A DNA stretch of 64,000 nt from Bacillus rubiinfantis (GCA_000752035.1 CCFE01000011.1:406736-470735); one strand, 5' to 3'. Positions 49,153 through 58,481 are shown, counted from the stretch's first letter. Translations and numbers: made by a program. The notes: generated by a model from the letters alone, not told the origin.

Positions 49153-50304
49153 TTAAGCCCCATAGCGGCAAACCCCATCAAGGAAGGTGGCGGCCACATC
49201 CAACTCAGGTGTTAGCACGATAAAATCAGCTGGGAAGCCTGCGACGATTTGGCCGCACTCATCATCAATCCCCACGCTCCGTGCCGGTATCAAACTCGCC
49301 ATCTTAATAGCTTCTTCAACAGTGGCAAGTCCCCAGTTGACGACATGTTTGACTGCATCCTTCAATTGCAAAATGCTGCCAGCCAAACTGCCGCTCTCTA
49401 AACGCGCCGCCCCGTCTTTTACGATGACCGGATATTCCCCGAGCTGGTAGCGGCCATCAGGCATGCCGCCAGCCATCATACAGTCCGTAACAAGGACGAT
49501 TTCCTCGCAGCCGCGGGCAGTCATTAAAATCTTGGCGGCCGCGGGATGAACATGATGACCGTCGCAGATGAGTTCAGCAAATACATTTTTCAAGCTCATC
49601 GCCGCTCCGACCATCCCCGGCTCACGATGGTGGAGCGGGCTCATACCATTAAAGGTGTGAACAAAAATCGATGCACCCTTTTCAACCGCCTGTTTTGCCT
49701 GCTGGTACGTGGCATCGCTATGCGCTAACGCCACCGCAATCCCTTCCTTCGCCGCATAGGCAATAAACTCCTCCGCTCCGCTGCGTTCGGGGGCAAGAGC
49801 AATTTTGCGTATCAACCCTCGTGATAATTGCTGCCAGCCATGTAATTTCGCAATATTAGGGTCACAAAAGTAATTGGTATTTTGGGCACCCTTATGTTTT
49901 TCAGTAAAAAATGGCCCTTCAAGAAAAATCCCTTTAATTTTCGCGCCTTGAACATTTTGGTAATGGGCACCGATCATCGTCACCACTTCATTAAGCTGCT
50001 CCGTTGAAGCGGTCAACGTTGTGGCTAAGAACGAGGTGACCCCGCATGACAGCAACCCTTCCGACATCCTGTTCAACCCTTCGCTATCGTTATCCATCAC
50101 ATCGACATTATGAAAACCATGGATATGGGTATCGACCAACCCAGGAGCAACCCAATATCCACGATAATCGAGCACCTGCATGCCTGAAGCTGGTGGCGTT
50201 TCCGAAACACCAGCAAATTTTCCATTTTCGATTTTCAAAAAACCGGGGCCGGTTACTTTTTCAGGTAAAAAAAAGCGATCGGCCGCAATATAGCATGTTG
50301 ACAT
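49153..50304 (-). CDS. nagA: N-acetylgalactosamine/glucosamine-6-phosphate deacetylase
   Basis: 383 residues, amidohydrolase superfamily. Metal and catalytic residues: HIHGFHNVD (about 57-65), Glu in FLEGPFFTEKHKGA, His in ALAHSDATY and HTFNGMSPLHHREPG, and Asp in LVTDCMMAGGMPDG. It removes acetate from the phosphorylated amino sugar. In this operon GalNAc-6-phosphate is the likely substrate. I use the ATG at 50304 (AAAGGGG eight bases upstream); the open frame goes on for 24 codons into a repeat and is not gene. Confidence 0.9.
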   Translation of the reverse strand: MSTCYIAADRFFLPEKVTGPGFLKIENGKFAGVSETPPASGMQVLDYRGYWVAPGLVDTHIHGFHNVDVMDNDSEGLNRMSEGLLSCGVTSFLATTLTASTEQLNEVVTMIGAHYQNVQGAKIKGIFLEGPFFTEKHKGAQNTNYFCDPNIAKLHGWQQLSRGLIRKIALAPERSGAEEFIAYAAKEGIAVALAHSDATYQQAKQAVEKGASIFVHTFNGMSPLHHREPGMVGAAMSLKNVFAELICDGHHVHPAAAKILMTARGCEEIVLVTDCMMAGGMPDGRYQLGEYPVIVKDGAARLESGSLAGSILQLKDAVKHVVNWGLATVEEAIKMASLIPARSVGIDDECGQIVAGFPADFIVLTPELDVAATFLDGVCRYGA

Positions 50305-50363
50305 CCTGTCATCCCCTTTGGAAACAATACCCTTTGCAGTTAGAAGGCCGAAAAACCCCTCCA

Positions 50364-50520
50364 ACATGAATCGCAACGCCCTTAAAACGCGCGCTGGCTA
50401 TCAAAAGCCATCGCTTTGTTGAACCTAGCGATATTCATGAATCATACCGCCCTTAAACGACGCGCGCTGGTTTTCTAAATCCTAGCAATATTCATGAATC
50501 GTCACACCCTTAACGACGCG
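50364..50520. repeat. Decayed tandem copies of the agaS 3' end
   Basis: The last 13 codons of agaS (50481-50520) recur at 50424-50464 with a one-base insertion, and again partly at 50364-50398. CATGAAT anchors are at 50364, 50436 and 50493. This fills the gap between agaS and nagA. Confidence 0.78.
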
Positions 50521-51648
50521 GTTTACTGTGCCTGTCGGTGATGGGGTGTCCGGGGTGTTGCCGACTTTAACTGCTGCCAATAGGGAGATCGTTTGCGCAA
50601 CCATCACGAATGGCAAGGCAAGATAAGCATCGGGAACCGAGTGCGCTTCACCATCAAACTGGAAGGTGTAGCCGTCATAATTGCTGTCGCCATCGACTTC
50701 AATACTACAAATTAGCTTGGCGATGCCATCGCGCTTTAGTTCCTGCAACAGGTCAAGATCGTATTGGCGAGTGTAAGCATGGTTCGATACGAACACAAAC
50801 GCCACTGCTTTTTCATTTACAAATGACTTCGGACCATGGCGGTAGCCCATTGGTGAATCAAAGGATGTAGCCATTTTTCCGGCGGTTAATTCTAAAATTT
50901 TCAGCTGTGCTTCACGTGCTAACCCTTCGAAGCAGCCTGAACCAAGATAGATAATCCGTTCAAAATCATGGGCAACTAGTCCGGCAATCGCTGCTTCACG
51001 GTGAATGACTGATTCGCCCATTTTCTGCAATTTTTCGACAATCGCCGCTTTTTCTTCCATAAGCAAGTTGTCAAAAATAAGCAAGGCCATTAGCGTCATG
51101 CAAGAATAGCTGCCGGTCATCGCAAACCCTTGGTCATTAGCTCGCGCTGGCATGAGCAGCAGGAGATTGTCTGCTTCCGTACATGCCCGCTTCGCCAACT
51201 CACCATCTTTTGCGCAGGTAATCGTGATTTGATAAAGATTGCTAACCAACTTCTCCGCCAGCTCAACTGCGGCAACACTTTCTGGGCTGTTTCCACTGCG
51301 GGCAAATGAGACGAGTAAGGTCGGGATATCCGCTTTCAAAAACTGATATGGGTTGGAAACCAGTGTAGTCGTTGGCACAGCCATGACTTCCCACTGGTGT
51401 TCATCTACTTTTTCCTTTATATAGGGGGTAATTGTGTCGCCAACATATGCGGATGTCCCCGCTCCGGTAAAGATGACGCGAATCCGTTCATATGTTGCCG
51501 TTAATTTTTGCAAAAATGCTGCGATCTCCGCTTGTTTCTCACGAAAAATCGCATACGTTTCGTTCCATAATTCCGGCTGCTGCTTGATTTCAGCGGTCGT
51601 AATTGCTGCACCTAAGGAATGTAGTTCTTCTTTACTGCTCGTAAACAA
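50482..51648 (-). CDS. agaS: Galactosamine-6-phosphate deaminase/isomerase (AgaS-type SIS)
   Basis: 388 residues, double SIS protein of the AgaS family: IFTGAGTSAYVGDTITPYI (about 60-78), VSFARSGNSPESVAAVELA (about 112-130), IIYLGSGCFEGLAREAQLKILEL and GYRHGPKSFVNE. It converts galactosamine-6-phosphate to tagatose-6-phosphate and ammonia, connecting NagA to LacC. TTG start seven bases after AGAGGTG. Its 3' end is repeated downstream. Confidence 0.88.
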   Translation of the reverse strand: MFTSSKEELHSLGAAITTAEIKQQPELWNETYAIFREKQAEIAAFLQKLTATYERIRVIFTGAGTSAYVGDTITPYIKEKVDEHQWEVMAVPTTTLVSNPYQFLKADIPTLLVSFARSGNSPESVAAVELAEKLVSNLYQITITCAKDGELAKRACTEADNLLLLMPARANDQGFAMTGSYSCMTLMALLIFDNLLMEEKAAIVEKLQKMGESVIHREAAIAGLVAHDFERIIYLGSGCFEGLAREAQLKILELTAGKMATSFDSPMGYRHGPKSFVNEKAVAFVFVSNHAYTRQYDLDLLQELKRDGIAKLICSIEVDGDSNYDGYTFQFDGEAHSVPDAYLALPFVMVAQTISLLAAVKVGNTPDTPSPTGTVNRVVKGVTIHEYC

Positions 51649-51666
51649 TGACTTGCACCTCTTTCA

Positions 51667-52563
51667 TTACATACTTGCAGACAACACCCGCAAGCCGGCA
51701 CCGATAACCCCGTTATCCTGTGCCAAGCCGCTAATTGTCATATTGGCTAATAAATGCCGCTGCTCTGGCAGCACATAGTTTGCTAGTTTTTCTTTTACTA
51801 AATCTAGGAAAAACGGGTTATGGACGATGACACTGCCGCCAAACACGATTCGATGCGGATCCATTAAGCAGGACAGTGAATATAAACCTTGGGCCAGCTG
51901 TGCTGCGGCTGTGTCGATAATTATGTTGCCTTCCCTTACTCCATGTTGATAGCGAGCAAATACCGCTGCTGCTGTCAACGCATCGTCCGCTAGTTTTTGC
52001 TTGGCAATCTGTTCAATTGCTGGACCGGCTGCCACGGTTTCCAGCCGTTTATTTTCCCCGTGAGCGAGGACCGGGATAAGCCCCAGCTCGCCGGCAAACC
52101 CCGCACCCCTGAAAAACTCGCCTTTGTGAATGATGCAGCAGGAGATTCCGGTACTAATGGTCACATAGACAAATGTCTCCTCATTCGACGCCTTGGCAGC
52201 GTTTGCTTCCGCAAAGGCAGCCATATAGACATCATTGTCAAGCGTGATTTGCTTTGGCTGGAATTGTTCCTGGAGGCGGGCCTGTAGCGGAAACTGCTGC
52301 CATGGTAAGTTGTTTTGAAAAACGGCAATCCCTTTGTCGCAATCAACCTTCCCTGGGACGCCGACACCAATTCCTGCCATGTCTGCGATTGATAGTTGGG
52401 ATTCATCCAATAGTTGCTCTACGGCCGCCACTACTCGAGCGAACATTTTTTCCCGGTTTGTACGATCGCTCTTTACCTTCACACTGTGCAGCAGCTTCCC
52501 TGTATCTGTGATAATTCCGGCCGCAATCTTCGTACCGCCTATGTCAATGCCGATTGCCTTCAT
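51667..52563 (-). CDS. ROK-family hexosamine kinase
   Basis: 298 residues, ROK fold: ATP site MKAIGIDIGGTKIAAGI, catalytic Asp in ITLDNDVYMAAFAEA (about 108) and second nucleotide loop DPHRIVFGGSVI. The usual zinc site (His after GE.G and a CxCGxxGC cluster) is absent: the sequence reads AGELGLIPVLAHGENKRLE. In this operon it should phosphorylate GalNAc or GlcNAc released by the phosphorylase. It starts just after the DUF6903 gene with GGAGGTGAT. Confidence 0.85.
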   Translation of the reverse strand: MKAIGIDIGGTKIAAGIITDTGKLLHSVKVKSDRTNREKMFARVVAAVEQLLDESQLSIADMAGIGVGVPGKVDCDKGIAVFQNNLPWQQFPLQARLQEQFQPKQITLDNDVYMAAFAEANAAKASNEETFVYVTISTGISCCIIHKGEFFRGAGFAGELGLIPVLAHGENKRLETVAAGPAIEQIAKQKLADDALTAAAVFARYQHGVREGNIIIDTAAAQLAQGLYSLSCLMDPHRIVFGGSVIVHNPFFLDLVKEKLANYVLPEQRHLLANMTISGLAQDNGVIGAGLRVLSASM

Positions 52564-52579
52564 CCGCCATCACCTCCAC

Positions 52580-52747
52580 CTAGACAAACTTCCGGTTGTA
52601 ATCATAAAGCAGCGCTAAGAGACCGCCTAGACCGATAAGCATCAAGCCGAGTTCAAGTTTGCCGACCGTCTTTTGGCCAATCACAATCAATGCCAAACAG
52701 AGGATAAACACGACAACTTTAATGATCACAAGAATTTTACCCTTCAT
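52580..52747 (-). CDS. DUF6903-type small membrane protein
   Basis: 55 residues: MKGKILVIIKVVVFILCLAL, a short loop with GQKTVGK, then LELGLMLIGLGGLLALLYDY. Two helices. SD GGGAGGAT is seven bases before the ATG, and the start overlaps the phosphorylase stop by 11 bases. Small proteins of this kind are found beside GH112 phosphorylase genes. Function unknown; it may assist the importer. Confidence 0.82.
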   Translation of the reverse strand: MKGKILVIIKVVVFILCLALIVIGQKTVGKLELGLMLIGLGGLLALLYDYNRKFV

Positions 52748-54905
52748 TTGATACATCCTCCCAGCGAATTTCGCTTGGTACGAGTGTTACTTGTTTGCTA
52801 TTGCCAGCGCCATCATAGACAAGAGTCGCTTGTTCAACCATTGAGTTATTGACAATCGCCATTTTTCCAATTGCCGGATAGAAGTGGACCTCACAGTAAA
52901 TATTGCTGGCATGCCATTTCAAGAAGTCGGCTTCTTTATGAGCAGCATAGTAGAGCGCCCGCATTAACAGCCTCGTGTTCCCTTCACTGTACGGAAGGCC
53001 GGCAATATAAACGGCTCTGCCAGCACCAAATGGATGGCTCGAAAGATGGACTTCCCCATCGGAATACTCAATTATTTCTGTCTCCGCAGACAAGGCATAA
53101 ATATTTTTCATGCTTTCACCAAAATCAAACGTTTGGTTATCTGCAGAAATAAAATGCTCTGGAACTGGTGTAACAAAATATTTATCGGTTGATAAACTAA
53201 AGCCAACTTCTTTGTCAACACCAAGGGCACTAGCTAATTGAAAATAATGTCCTTGATACTGGTAGGCTGATGGTTCGCCGACACCGATGAAACCGCCACC
53301 GTCATGGATCCAGGCTCTTAGGGTTGAAACTAATTTCTCATCAGCCCATTTAGCACCGCCGGAAAAAGCAGTCCCAGCATCACCGGCATTAATGATGACA
53401 TCAACATCATCGGGCACACCGTTCTCGATTACATCATCAAAGCTGATGAAGCTGACATCGACCGCTGCCCCACTGAGTGATTCGAGGATACCTAAATACG
53501 AATAGATTTGCTTATACCATAGGGCGTGGGCCACCATATGTGTCTGCCATGTGCGCAGCTTGCCCCACGAGTTTAAAATCGCTACCTTCAAGCCACTGTA
53601 TGGTTTCACGCCCTTGACTTTGTCGTAAATATCGCGGAATTCATCGGTGACTGTTTCGATATAATCAACAAATTCCGGAAATTTGTAGGCTAGGCTTAAA
53701 TAGCCGCCATAGCCGATGCGATCAACCGGGTTGCGCAAAATCGCTCGCCGCGCTGTCAGCCAGTTTTCATTTGCTTCAATCACTGGATTGTTGCCCTCGT
53801 AGAATGTATCTGGGAAGAAATACGGTAAAAACCGCCCTTCTGTATAAGTGACATGTGGAATATCGGCAATCATCCTAAGTGTAGCCCCGCCCCCGACGCT
53901 GCCGACTACGGCATCCAGGCCAATTTTTTCAAAATATTTGCCATACGGCTCGGTACCGATCCAGTTATCACCAAGAAACATCATCGCCTCTTTGCCGCTG
54001 GCATGAACGAGGTCCACGAGCTTCTTCGCTTCCTCAGCCACAAACCGCTGAACAAAATCCATATAATCCAAGAAGGCTTGTGTCGGCACGCGGAAGGAGG
54101 TGTTGTAATAGCCTTGGTCCACGATATCTTCCGGACACAGGCGATAGCCCTTTTCTTTTTCAAAAGCATCCAAGGCGGCAACCGATACACTTGCCCCATA
54201 GCCAAACCAGTCAACAAACTTTTCTTTGCCCAGGTTATTGAAGACGAGAGTAAAATGATAGAAGAATGTCGTAAAGCGGACGACATCTGTATCAGGATTG
54301 TCCTCAAGCCACTGTTTTAAATAGGCTGACATATATTGATTGGCCTGCGGCATCCTCACATCAAACGGAATCTCATGTGGCTTATCACCCCAATTATTGG
54401 TGATATGATTGTACATTTGTGTAGGGTCCCAAATCGCAAATACGAGGAACGAGACAGTGTACTCATGCCACGGAATCGCGTTCGTAATCACAACTCGATT
54501 CGTTTCTGTAACAACCTCCCAGTTCTCGACAGGAACGACTTCGCCGGTCGTCCGGTCGATTACTTCCCAGTATTTCTTCGGGTCATGGAGGTAGTCCGGG
54601 CGCACCTGCTCGGTGAAATAGCCCTTCATAAAATCAATTTCCACTTGCGCTGACGTCGCCAGATTAAATTGGCTCATCAAGTACAGCTGCTGGCATTCAT
54701 CCATATGTTTTTCGGCAAACTCATTATGGCCGCGAGCGACAAAATAAGTCGTATAGATTTTGGCATCAAGCTTTTTGATGGACTCGTCAAGTTTGGTTCC
54801 ATCACTGTCACGAATCGCATCCGCGCCCCAGCGCTCCATTAATTCCTTTGTTTCGTTGAGAAAATTCTGCTCACTTGGCAGGGTTACGCGCCCCTTCTGT
54901 TTCAT
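52737..54905 (-). CDS. gnpA: GH112 galacto-N-biose/lacto-N-biose phosphorylase
   Basis: 722 residues, full-length GH112. The catalytic Asp lies in MFLGDNWIGTEPYGKYF (about residue 310). Other signatures are LPSEQNFLNETKELMERWGADAIRDSDGT at the N-terminus, YGGYLSLAYKFPEF and GVGEPSAYQYQGHYFQLA. The enzyme splits Gal-beta-1,3-GalNAc or -GlcNAc with phosphate into galactose-1-phosphate and the N-acetylhexosamine, in the cytoplasm. SD GGAGGAACAAC. The AgaS/LacCD branch downstream favours GalNAc (galacto-N-biose). Galactose-1-phosphate enzymes are not in the window. Confidence 0.94.
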   Translation of the reverse strand: MKQKGRVTLPSEQNFLNETKELMERWGADAIRDSDGTKLDESIKKLDAKIYTTYFVARGHNEFAEKHMDECQQLYLMSQFNLATSAQVEIDFMKGYFTEQVRPDYLHDPKKYWEVIDRTTGEVVPVENWEVVTETNRVVITNAIPWHEYTVSFLVFAIWDPTQMYNHITNNWGDKPHEIPFDVRMPQANQYMSAYLKQWLEDNPDTDVVRFTTFFYHFTLVFNNLGKEKFVDWFGYGASVSVAALDAFEKEKGYRLCPEDIVDQGYYNTSFRVPTQAFLDYMDFVQRFVAEEAKKLVDLVHASGKEAMMFLGDNWIGTEPYGKYFEKIGLDAVVGSVGGGATLRMIADIPHVTYTEGRFLPYFFPDTFYEGNNPVIEANENWLTARRAILRNPVDRIGYGGYLSLAYKFPEFVDYIETVTDEFRDIYDKVKGVKPYSGLKVAILNSWGKLRTWQTHMVAHALWYKQIYSYLGILESLSGAAVDVSFISFDDVIENGVPDDVDVIINAGDAGTAFSGGAKWADEKLVSTLRAWIHDGGGFIGVGEPSAYQYQGHYFQLASALGVDKEVGFSLSTDKYFVTPVPEHFISADNQTFDFGESMKNIYALSAETEIIEYSDGEVHLSSHPFGAGRAVYIAGLPYSEGNTRLLMRALYYAAHKEADFLKWHASNIYCEVHFYPAIGKMAIVNNSMVEQATLVYDGAGNSKQVTLVPSEIRWEDVSNEG

Positions 54906-55005
54906 CTGTTGTTCCTCCTTTAAGCCTCGACTCCAAGTTACTAGCTGTTCTTGCTGTGTTTTTAGGCATTCGCAAGCGAGATCTTTTTTGAAAAATGTTA
55001 CCTAT

Positions 55006-55092
55006 TCACGCTTGCTGTGTGTTAACAATGAATGTGACGAATTTCTTTGAAATGGCCTTGCTGCTTTTGCTGCTTTTGCTGTTTTTTGCCAT
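55006..55092 (-). other. Possible 28-codon Lys/Ser-rich ORF
   Basis: In the 216-base gap between permease and gnpA, an ATG at 55092 opens MAKNSKSSKSSKAISKKF, then VTFIVNTQQA. The ribosome site (GGTGATGAC) is weak and close. It may be chance. Confidence 0.22.
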
Positions 55093-55121
55093 TTGTCATC
55101 ACCAGCTTTTTTTTCAAAAAA

Positions 55122-56003
55122 TTAATCCTTTAAACCGCCAAGGGTCATTCCTTGTGTGAGTTTCTTTTGGACGATGATGTATAATATCAAGGTTGGCAGC
55201 ATGACGAGTACCATGCCGGCATACATTTGCCCGTAATTCGCGGCCGACTTTTGCGCGGCCATAAGATTCATTAAGCCAACAGGCAGCGTTTTATTCGGAC
55301 CAGGAATTAATGTCAGGGCAATGATGTATTCGTTCCAGAAGGCCAGGAAGTTAAACAAGATAACCGTAATAATACTTGGCCGAGCCAATGGAATCATGAT
55401 TTTGAACATTGTTTTAAAATAGCCGGCTCCATCAACAAAAGCGGCTTCCTCATAGGTCGAAGGTAATGATTGAAAATAACTAGACAAGAGATAAATCGTA
55501 AACGGCAGGGCCGTTGCTGCGTATACGACCGCTAAGACAAAGAGATTGTCTAAGAGAAACCCCTCGCCAAAATTCGCTCGTAAATACGTATCACCGTTTA
55601 ACAGCATTAAGAAAATCGGCACGACAATATAGTTCACGTTGATAAACAAGCCTGCTTTAAACAGCGAATTCATCAGCTTACTGCCGCGAAAAGTGTAGCG
55701 CGCCAGCACATATGCTGCTGGCAAAGCCACCACGAGCAGAAGCAGCAGAGCAAGCGCTGTGACCATCACGGAATTCAGCATATAAGTGCCCATATTGGCT
55801 TTTTCAAAGGCATCAATGAAGTTTTGAAAATAAAACCCATCCGGCAGCGACCATGGGCTGCCATAAAATTCTTTATTTTGCTTAATGGAGGCCAGGAACA
55901 CCCAGCCGACGGGGACAATAATCGAAATCGCTAAGGTCACCAGTGCGACATAAATAAATAATCGGTAAATTTTTTCTGTACTCATGCCTGATTGTTTTTT
56001 CAT
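55122..56003 (-). CDS. ABC sugar permease (MalG/CUT1 type)
   Basis: 293 residues and six helices. The EAA loop reads YEEAAFVDGAGYFKTMFKIMIPLARP (about 180-205). It is the second membrane subunit of the GNB/LNB importer. Start at ATG 56003, nine bases after AGGAGG; a longer open frame to 56117 overlaps the other permease and is not real. The ATPase (MsmX-like) is not in the cluster, which is usual in Bacillus, where one ATPase serves many CUT1 systems. Confidence 0.9.
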   Translation of the reverse strand: MKKQSGMSTEKIYRLFIYVALVTLAISIIVPVGWVFLASIKQNKEFYGSPWSLPDGFYFQNFIDAFEKANMGTYMLNSVMVTALALLLLLVVALPAAYVLARYTFRGSKLMNSLFKAGLFINVNYIVVPIFLMLLNGDTYLRANFGEGFLLDNLFVLAVVYAATALPFTIYLLSSYFQSLPSTYEEAAFVDGAGYFKTMFKIMIPLARPSIITVILFNFLAFWNEYIIALTLIPGPNKTLPVGLMNLMAAQKSAANYGQMYAGMVLVMLPTLILYIIVQKKLTQGMTLGGLKD

Positions 56004-56016
56004 ACTCGAAGACCTC

Positions 56017-56907
56017 CTAATACTCCAGTACGTCCCGTTTAGTAACGTGGCTAATGATGGCCGATAATGCGAACGAGAATAAGAAAATGACAACACCGAT
56101 GGCCATACCGTAGCCATAAGAAGAATTCGTGTACGCCTGCTTATACATATAGCTCAAGAATACTTCGGTCGCGCCATCTGGTCCGCCCCCGGTCATCGCC
56201 TGAACGAGCAGGAAGCTCAAGTTGATCGTACTAATAATAAAGAAGGTTAATGTGGTACGGATGTTATTCCAGATAAGCGGCAGGGTAATGCTGAAAAACT
56301 GGCGTATGCGACCTGCTCCTTCTAATGCTGAGGCTTCGTAGAAACTTTCCGGGATGCTGGCAATTCCGGCCATGTACATCACCATGTAATAGCCAATCGC
56401 CTGCCAGACGAGGGCACCACCGATACTATAGATGGCAATCTTTTGGTCACCCAGCCACAGCTTCTGCAAATTATCTAAATGAAACAATCCGAGCATATTG
56501 TTTAATAACCCAGTGGTTGGGTCATACACCGCAGAGAAAATCCCGGCAATAACAACTATCGATAAGATATTTGGGATGTAGAAAATAATCCGGAAAAAGT
56601 TATTCCCCCGCATCTTTTCTCTCGTCAGCAAAGAGGCAAACAAGATGGCAAGCGTCATCGTGATAATGGTCACGACAACCATTAACAAGATGCTGTTCTG
56701 CAGCGAGTGGATAAAGTTCATATCATTCCAAAGCTTTTTAAAGTTGTCGAATCCGACGAAGACTTGGTTATTGGAAAATCCGCCCCATTTATACATCGAC
56801 ATCCGAAATACCTCAATTGTCGGCAAAATCATGAAGATTGTTAACAGAATGAGTGCCGGTGCCGTACAAACAAAGATAAAAAGTCGCTTTTCTGTTGTTT
56901 TTTTCAT
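56017..56907 (-). CDS. ABC sugar permease (MalF/CUT1 type)
   Basis: 296 residues and six helices, beginning KRLFIFVCTAPALILLTIFMI. The EAA loop is FYEASALEGAGRIRQFFSITLPLIW (about 200-225). It pairs with the next permease and the upstream binding protein. SD AGAGGTGAT. The gap to the binding-protein gene holds a strong hairpin, so the permeases are probably made in smaller amounts than the binding protein. Confidence 0.9.
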   Translation of the reverse strand: MKKTTEKRLFIFVCTAPALILLTIFMILPTIEVFRMSMYKWGGFSNNQVFVGFDNFKKLWNDMNFIHSLQNSILLMVVVTIITMTLAILFASLLTREKMRGNNFFRIIFYIPNILSIVVIAGIFSAVYDPTTGLLNNMLGLFHLDNLQKLWLGDQKIAIYSIGGALVWQAIGYYMVMYMAGIASIPESFYEASALEGAGRIRQFFSITLPLIWNNIRTTLTFFIISTINLSFLLVQAMTGGGPDGATEVFLSYMYKQAYTNSSYGYGMAIGVVIFLFSFALSAIISHVTKRDVLEY

Positions 56908-57029
56908 TGTCTATCACCTCTTTTAGTGCTAAGCATCCGCTCAGCTGCCAGATGGTCCCCGGCTTCAAGCGTAGAAATTCCTTGGTAACCCAGATTAAAG
57001 TGTAGGATAATTCCATTTTTGGAATAAAT

Positions 57030-57059
57030 ATAACGGTGAGAAAGGCTGCTCACCGTTAT
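57030..57059 (-). terminator. Attenuating hairpin after the binding-protein gene
   Basis: ATAACGGTGAG, eight bases, CTCACCGTTAT on the minus strand, followed by an A/T-rich tail without a clean T run. It probably stabilises the upstream mRNA and reduces read-through. Confidence 0.7.
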
Positions 57060-57081
57060 ACCATTGTGAAACATATCAACG

Positions 57082-58419
57082 TTATTTAAGGGCAGGGCGC
57101 AATTGGTCACTTGCTTTTTCAACCGCTTTTTGCCATTCTTTTACTGATTTATCACCAGAAACAATACTGTCAATCGTCCTGAATAACGTATCAGCCATGC
57201 TGACTCCTTCGACAGCATCTGTTGCTGCAAAACCGCCCATACCGGCTTTGGCACCATTATCGTAGATGCTATAGAATAATTTATTGTCACCTGATAGTTT
57301 GCTAGACATGCCTTGAATTGGCTGAACTGCACCAGATTCGGCAAAGATTGATGCTGCTTTGTCAGAGTAAACAAAGGAGATAAATTCCTTTGCTGCATCC
57401 TTATTTTTCGCTTGCGAAGGAATCCACATTTGTTCAAAGAATGTGAACGCATAACGGTCACCGCCGTCTGTTATCGCTGGTAACGATGTCATGCCCCATT
57501 CAAAACCATCTGCTCTTGGTGCATCCTTCATTTCACCGACAACCCAAGTGCCGTTTGGCATAAACAATGCTTTGTTGTCTAATATTAATTGTTGGTTCTT
57601 TGTAAAGTCTTTATCATTGGCATTGGCCACTGTTGTAGGCTCCGTATATTTAGCTAGTTCTCCAACAATCTCAAATACCTTTGTTGCTTCAGGAGATTCC
57701 CAGATTCCGTCTTCATAGCGCATTGCTTTGTTATAGAAGTCCGGACCGCCTGCTTCTAATAACAGGGAGTACATGAAGGCATCAAAATAGCCAGTTGTTG
57801 GATAGGTAAATAAGGAGATTCCTTCTTTCTTCGCTTTTTCACCTAAGGCCCACATTTCATCCCATGTTTTCGGTACTTCCCAGCCCTTTTCCTTCAATAA
57901 AGCGGCGTTGTAGAATAGTCCGGTTGGGCTATAGAACATTGGTGCCATATAGGTTTTTCCGTCATTGTAAGGATTGGTGGCAAGCGTGTCGGTAAAACCT
58001 GGTACAAGCTTATCTTTTACTTTGACATCCTCGCCGTAAACCTTCATATCAAGCACATCCGAAATGTCTTCTAATGCTTTATCTTTGATTAATGTTTCTG
58101 TTAAGGCTAGCTTTCTTCCCGTTGCTAGTAAAACAACATCAGGGTAATTCCCAGCTTTCATGTTCGGACTGATGACTTCTTCGAGGTTCTTGTCCACCGT
58201 TAACTCGACTTTAACGTTTGGATTTTCCTTCTGATAAGCGTCAACTACTTTCGTCCACATGTCTTTTCCATAGGCCGATTCAAGTGCTGCTACCTGGAGA
58301 GTTTGTTTTTTTCCATCATCTGATTTGCTGTCTGTATTTGCCTTTTCACCGCTCTGACAAGCTATTAAACTAAATGACAAAAGAGCGGTCATACCTGTCA
58401 ATAGGGCCTTTTTTAACAT
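57082..58419 (-). CDS. ABC sugar-binding lipoprotein (GNB/LNB importer)
   Basis: 445 residues: lipoprotein signal with lipobox LIAC (Cys about 21), linker rich in Ser/Asp/Lys, then a family-1 extracellular solute-binding fold (VVDAYQKENPNVKVEL, YPDVVLLATGRKLALTE, ALFMPNGTWVVGEMKDAP, AKEFISFVYSDKAASIFAESG). It is the first gene of the operon. Its specificity for galacto-N-biose or lacto-N-biose is inferred from the GH112 gene. SD AAGGAGGAG. Confidence 0.88.
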   Translation of the reverse strand: MLKKALLTGMTALLSFSLIACQSGEKANTDSKSDDGKKQTLQVAALESAYGKDMWTKVVDAYQKENPNVKVELTVDKNLEEVISPNMKAGNYPDVVLLATGRKLALTETLIKDKALEDISDVLDMKVYGEDVKVKDKLVPGFTDTLATNPYNDGKTYMAPMFYSPTGLFYNAALLKEKGWEVPKTWDEMWALGEKAKKEGISLFTYPTTGYFDAFMYSLLLEAGGPDFYNKAMRYEDGIWESPEATKVFEIVGELAKYTEPTTVANANDKDFTKNQQLILDNKALFMPNGTWVVGEMKDAPRADGFEWGMTSLPAITDGGDRYAFTFFEQMWIPSQAKNKDAAKEFISFVYSDKAASIFAESGAVQPIQGMSSKLSGDNKLFYSIYDNGAKAGMGGFAATDAVEGVSMADTLFRTIDSIVSGDKSVKEWQKAVEKASDQLRPALK

Positions 58420-58452
58420 CGTACACTCCTCCTTTAATCCTGCTTTAGTTCA

Positions 58453-58481
58453 AGTATAAGACCGGAAAAGCGCTTTCACAA
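58453..58481 (-). promoter_or_regulatory. GNB operon promoter overlapped by a cre box
   Basis: TTGTGA (58481-58476), 17 bases and TATACT (58458-58453) on the minus strand. TGAAAGCGCTTTTC (58478-58465) matches the CcpA cre consensus and fills the spacer, so glucose repression is expected. Confidence 0.8.

Noticed and set aside
50305..50376. N-terminal extension of NagA
   Set aside because: The 24 codons lie in a decayed agaS repeat, and a good ribosome site precedes the ATG at 50304.
56004..56117. N-terminal extension of the MalG-type permease
   Set aside because: It overlaps the other permease gene, and AGGAGG sits nine bases before the ATG at 56003.
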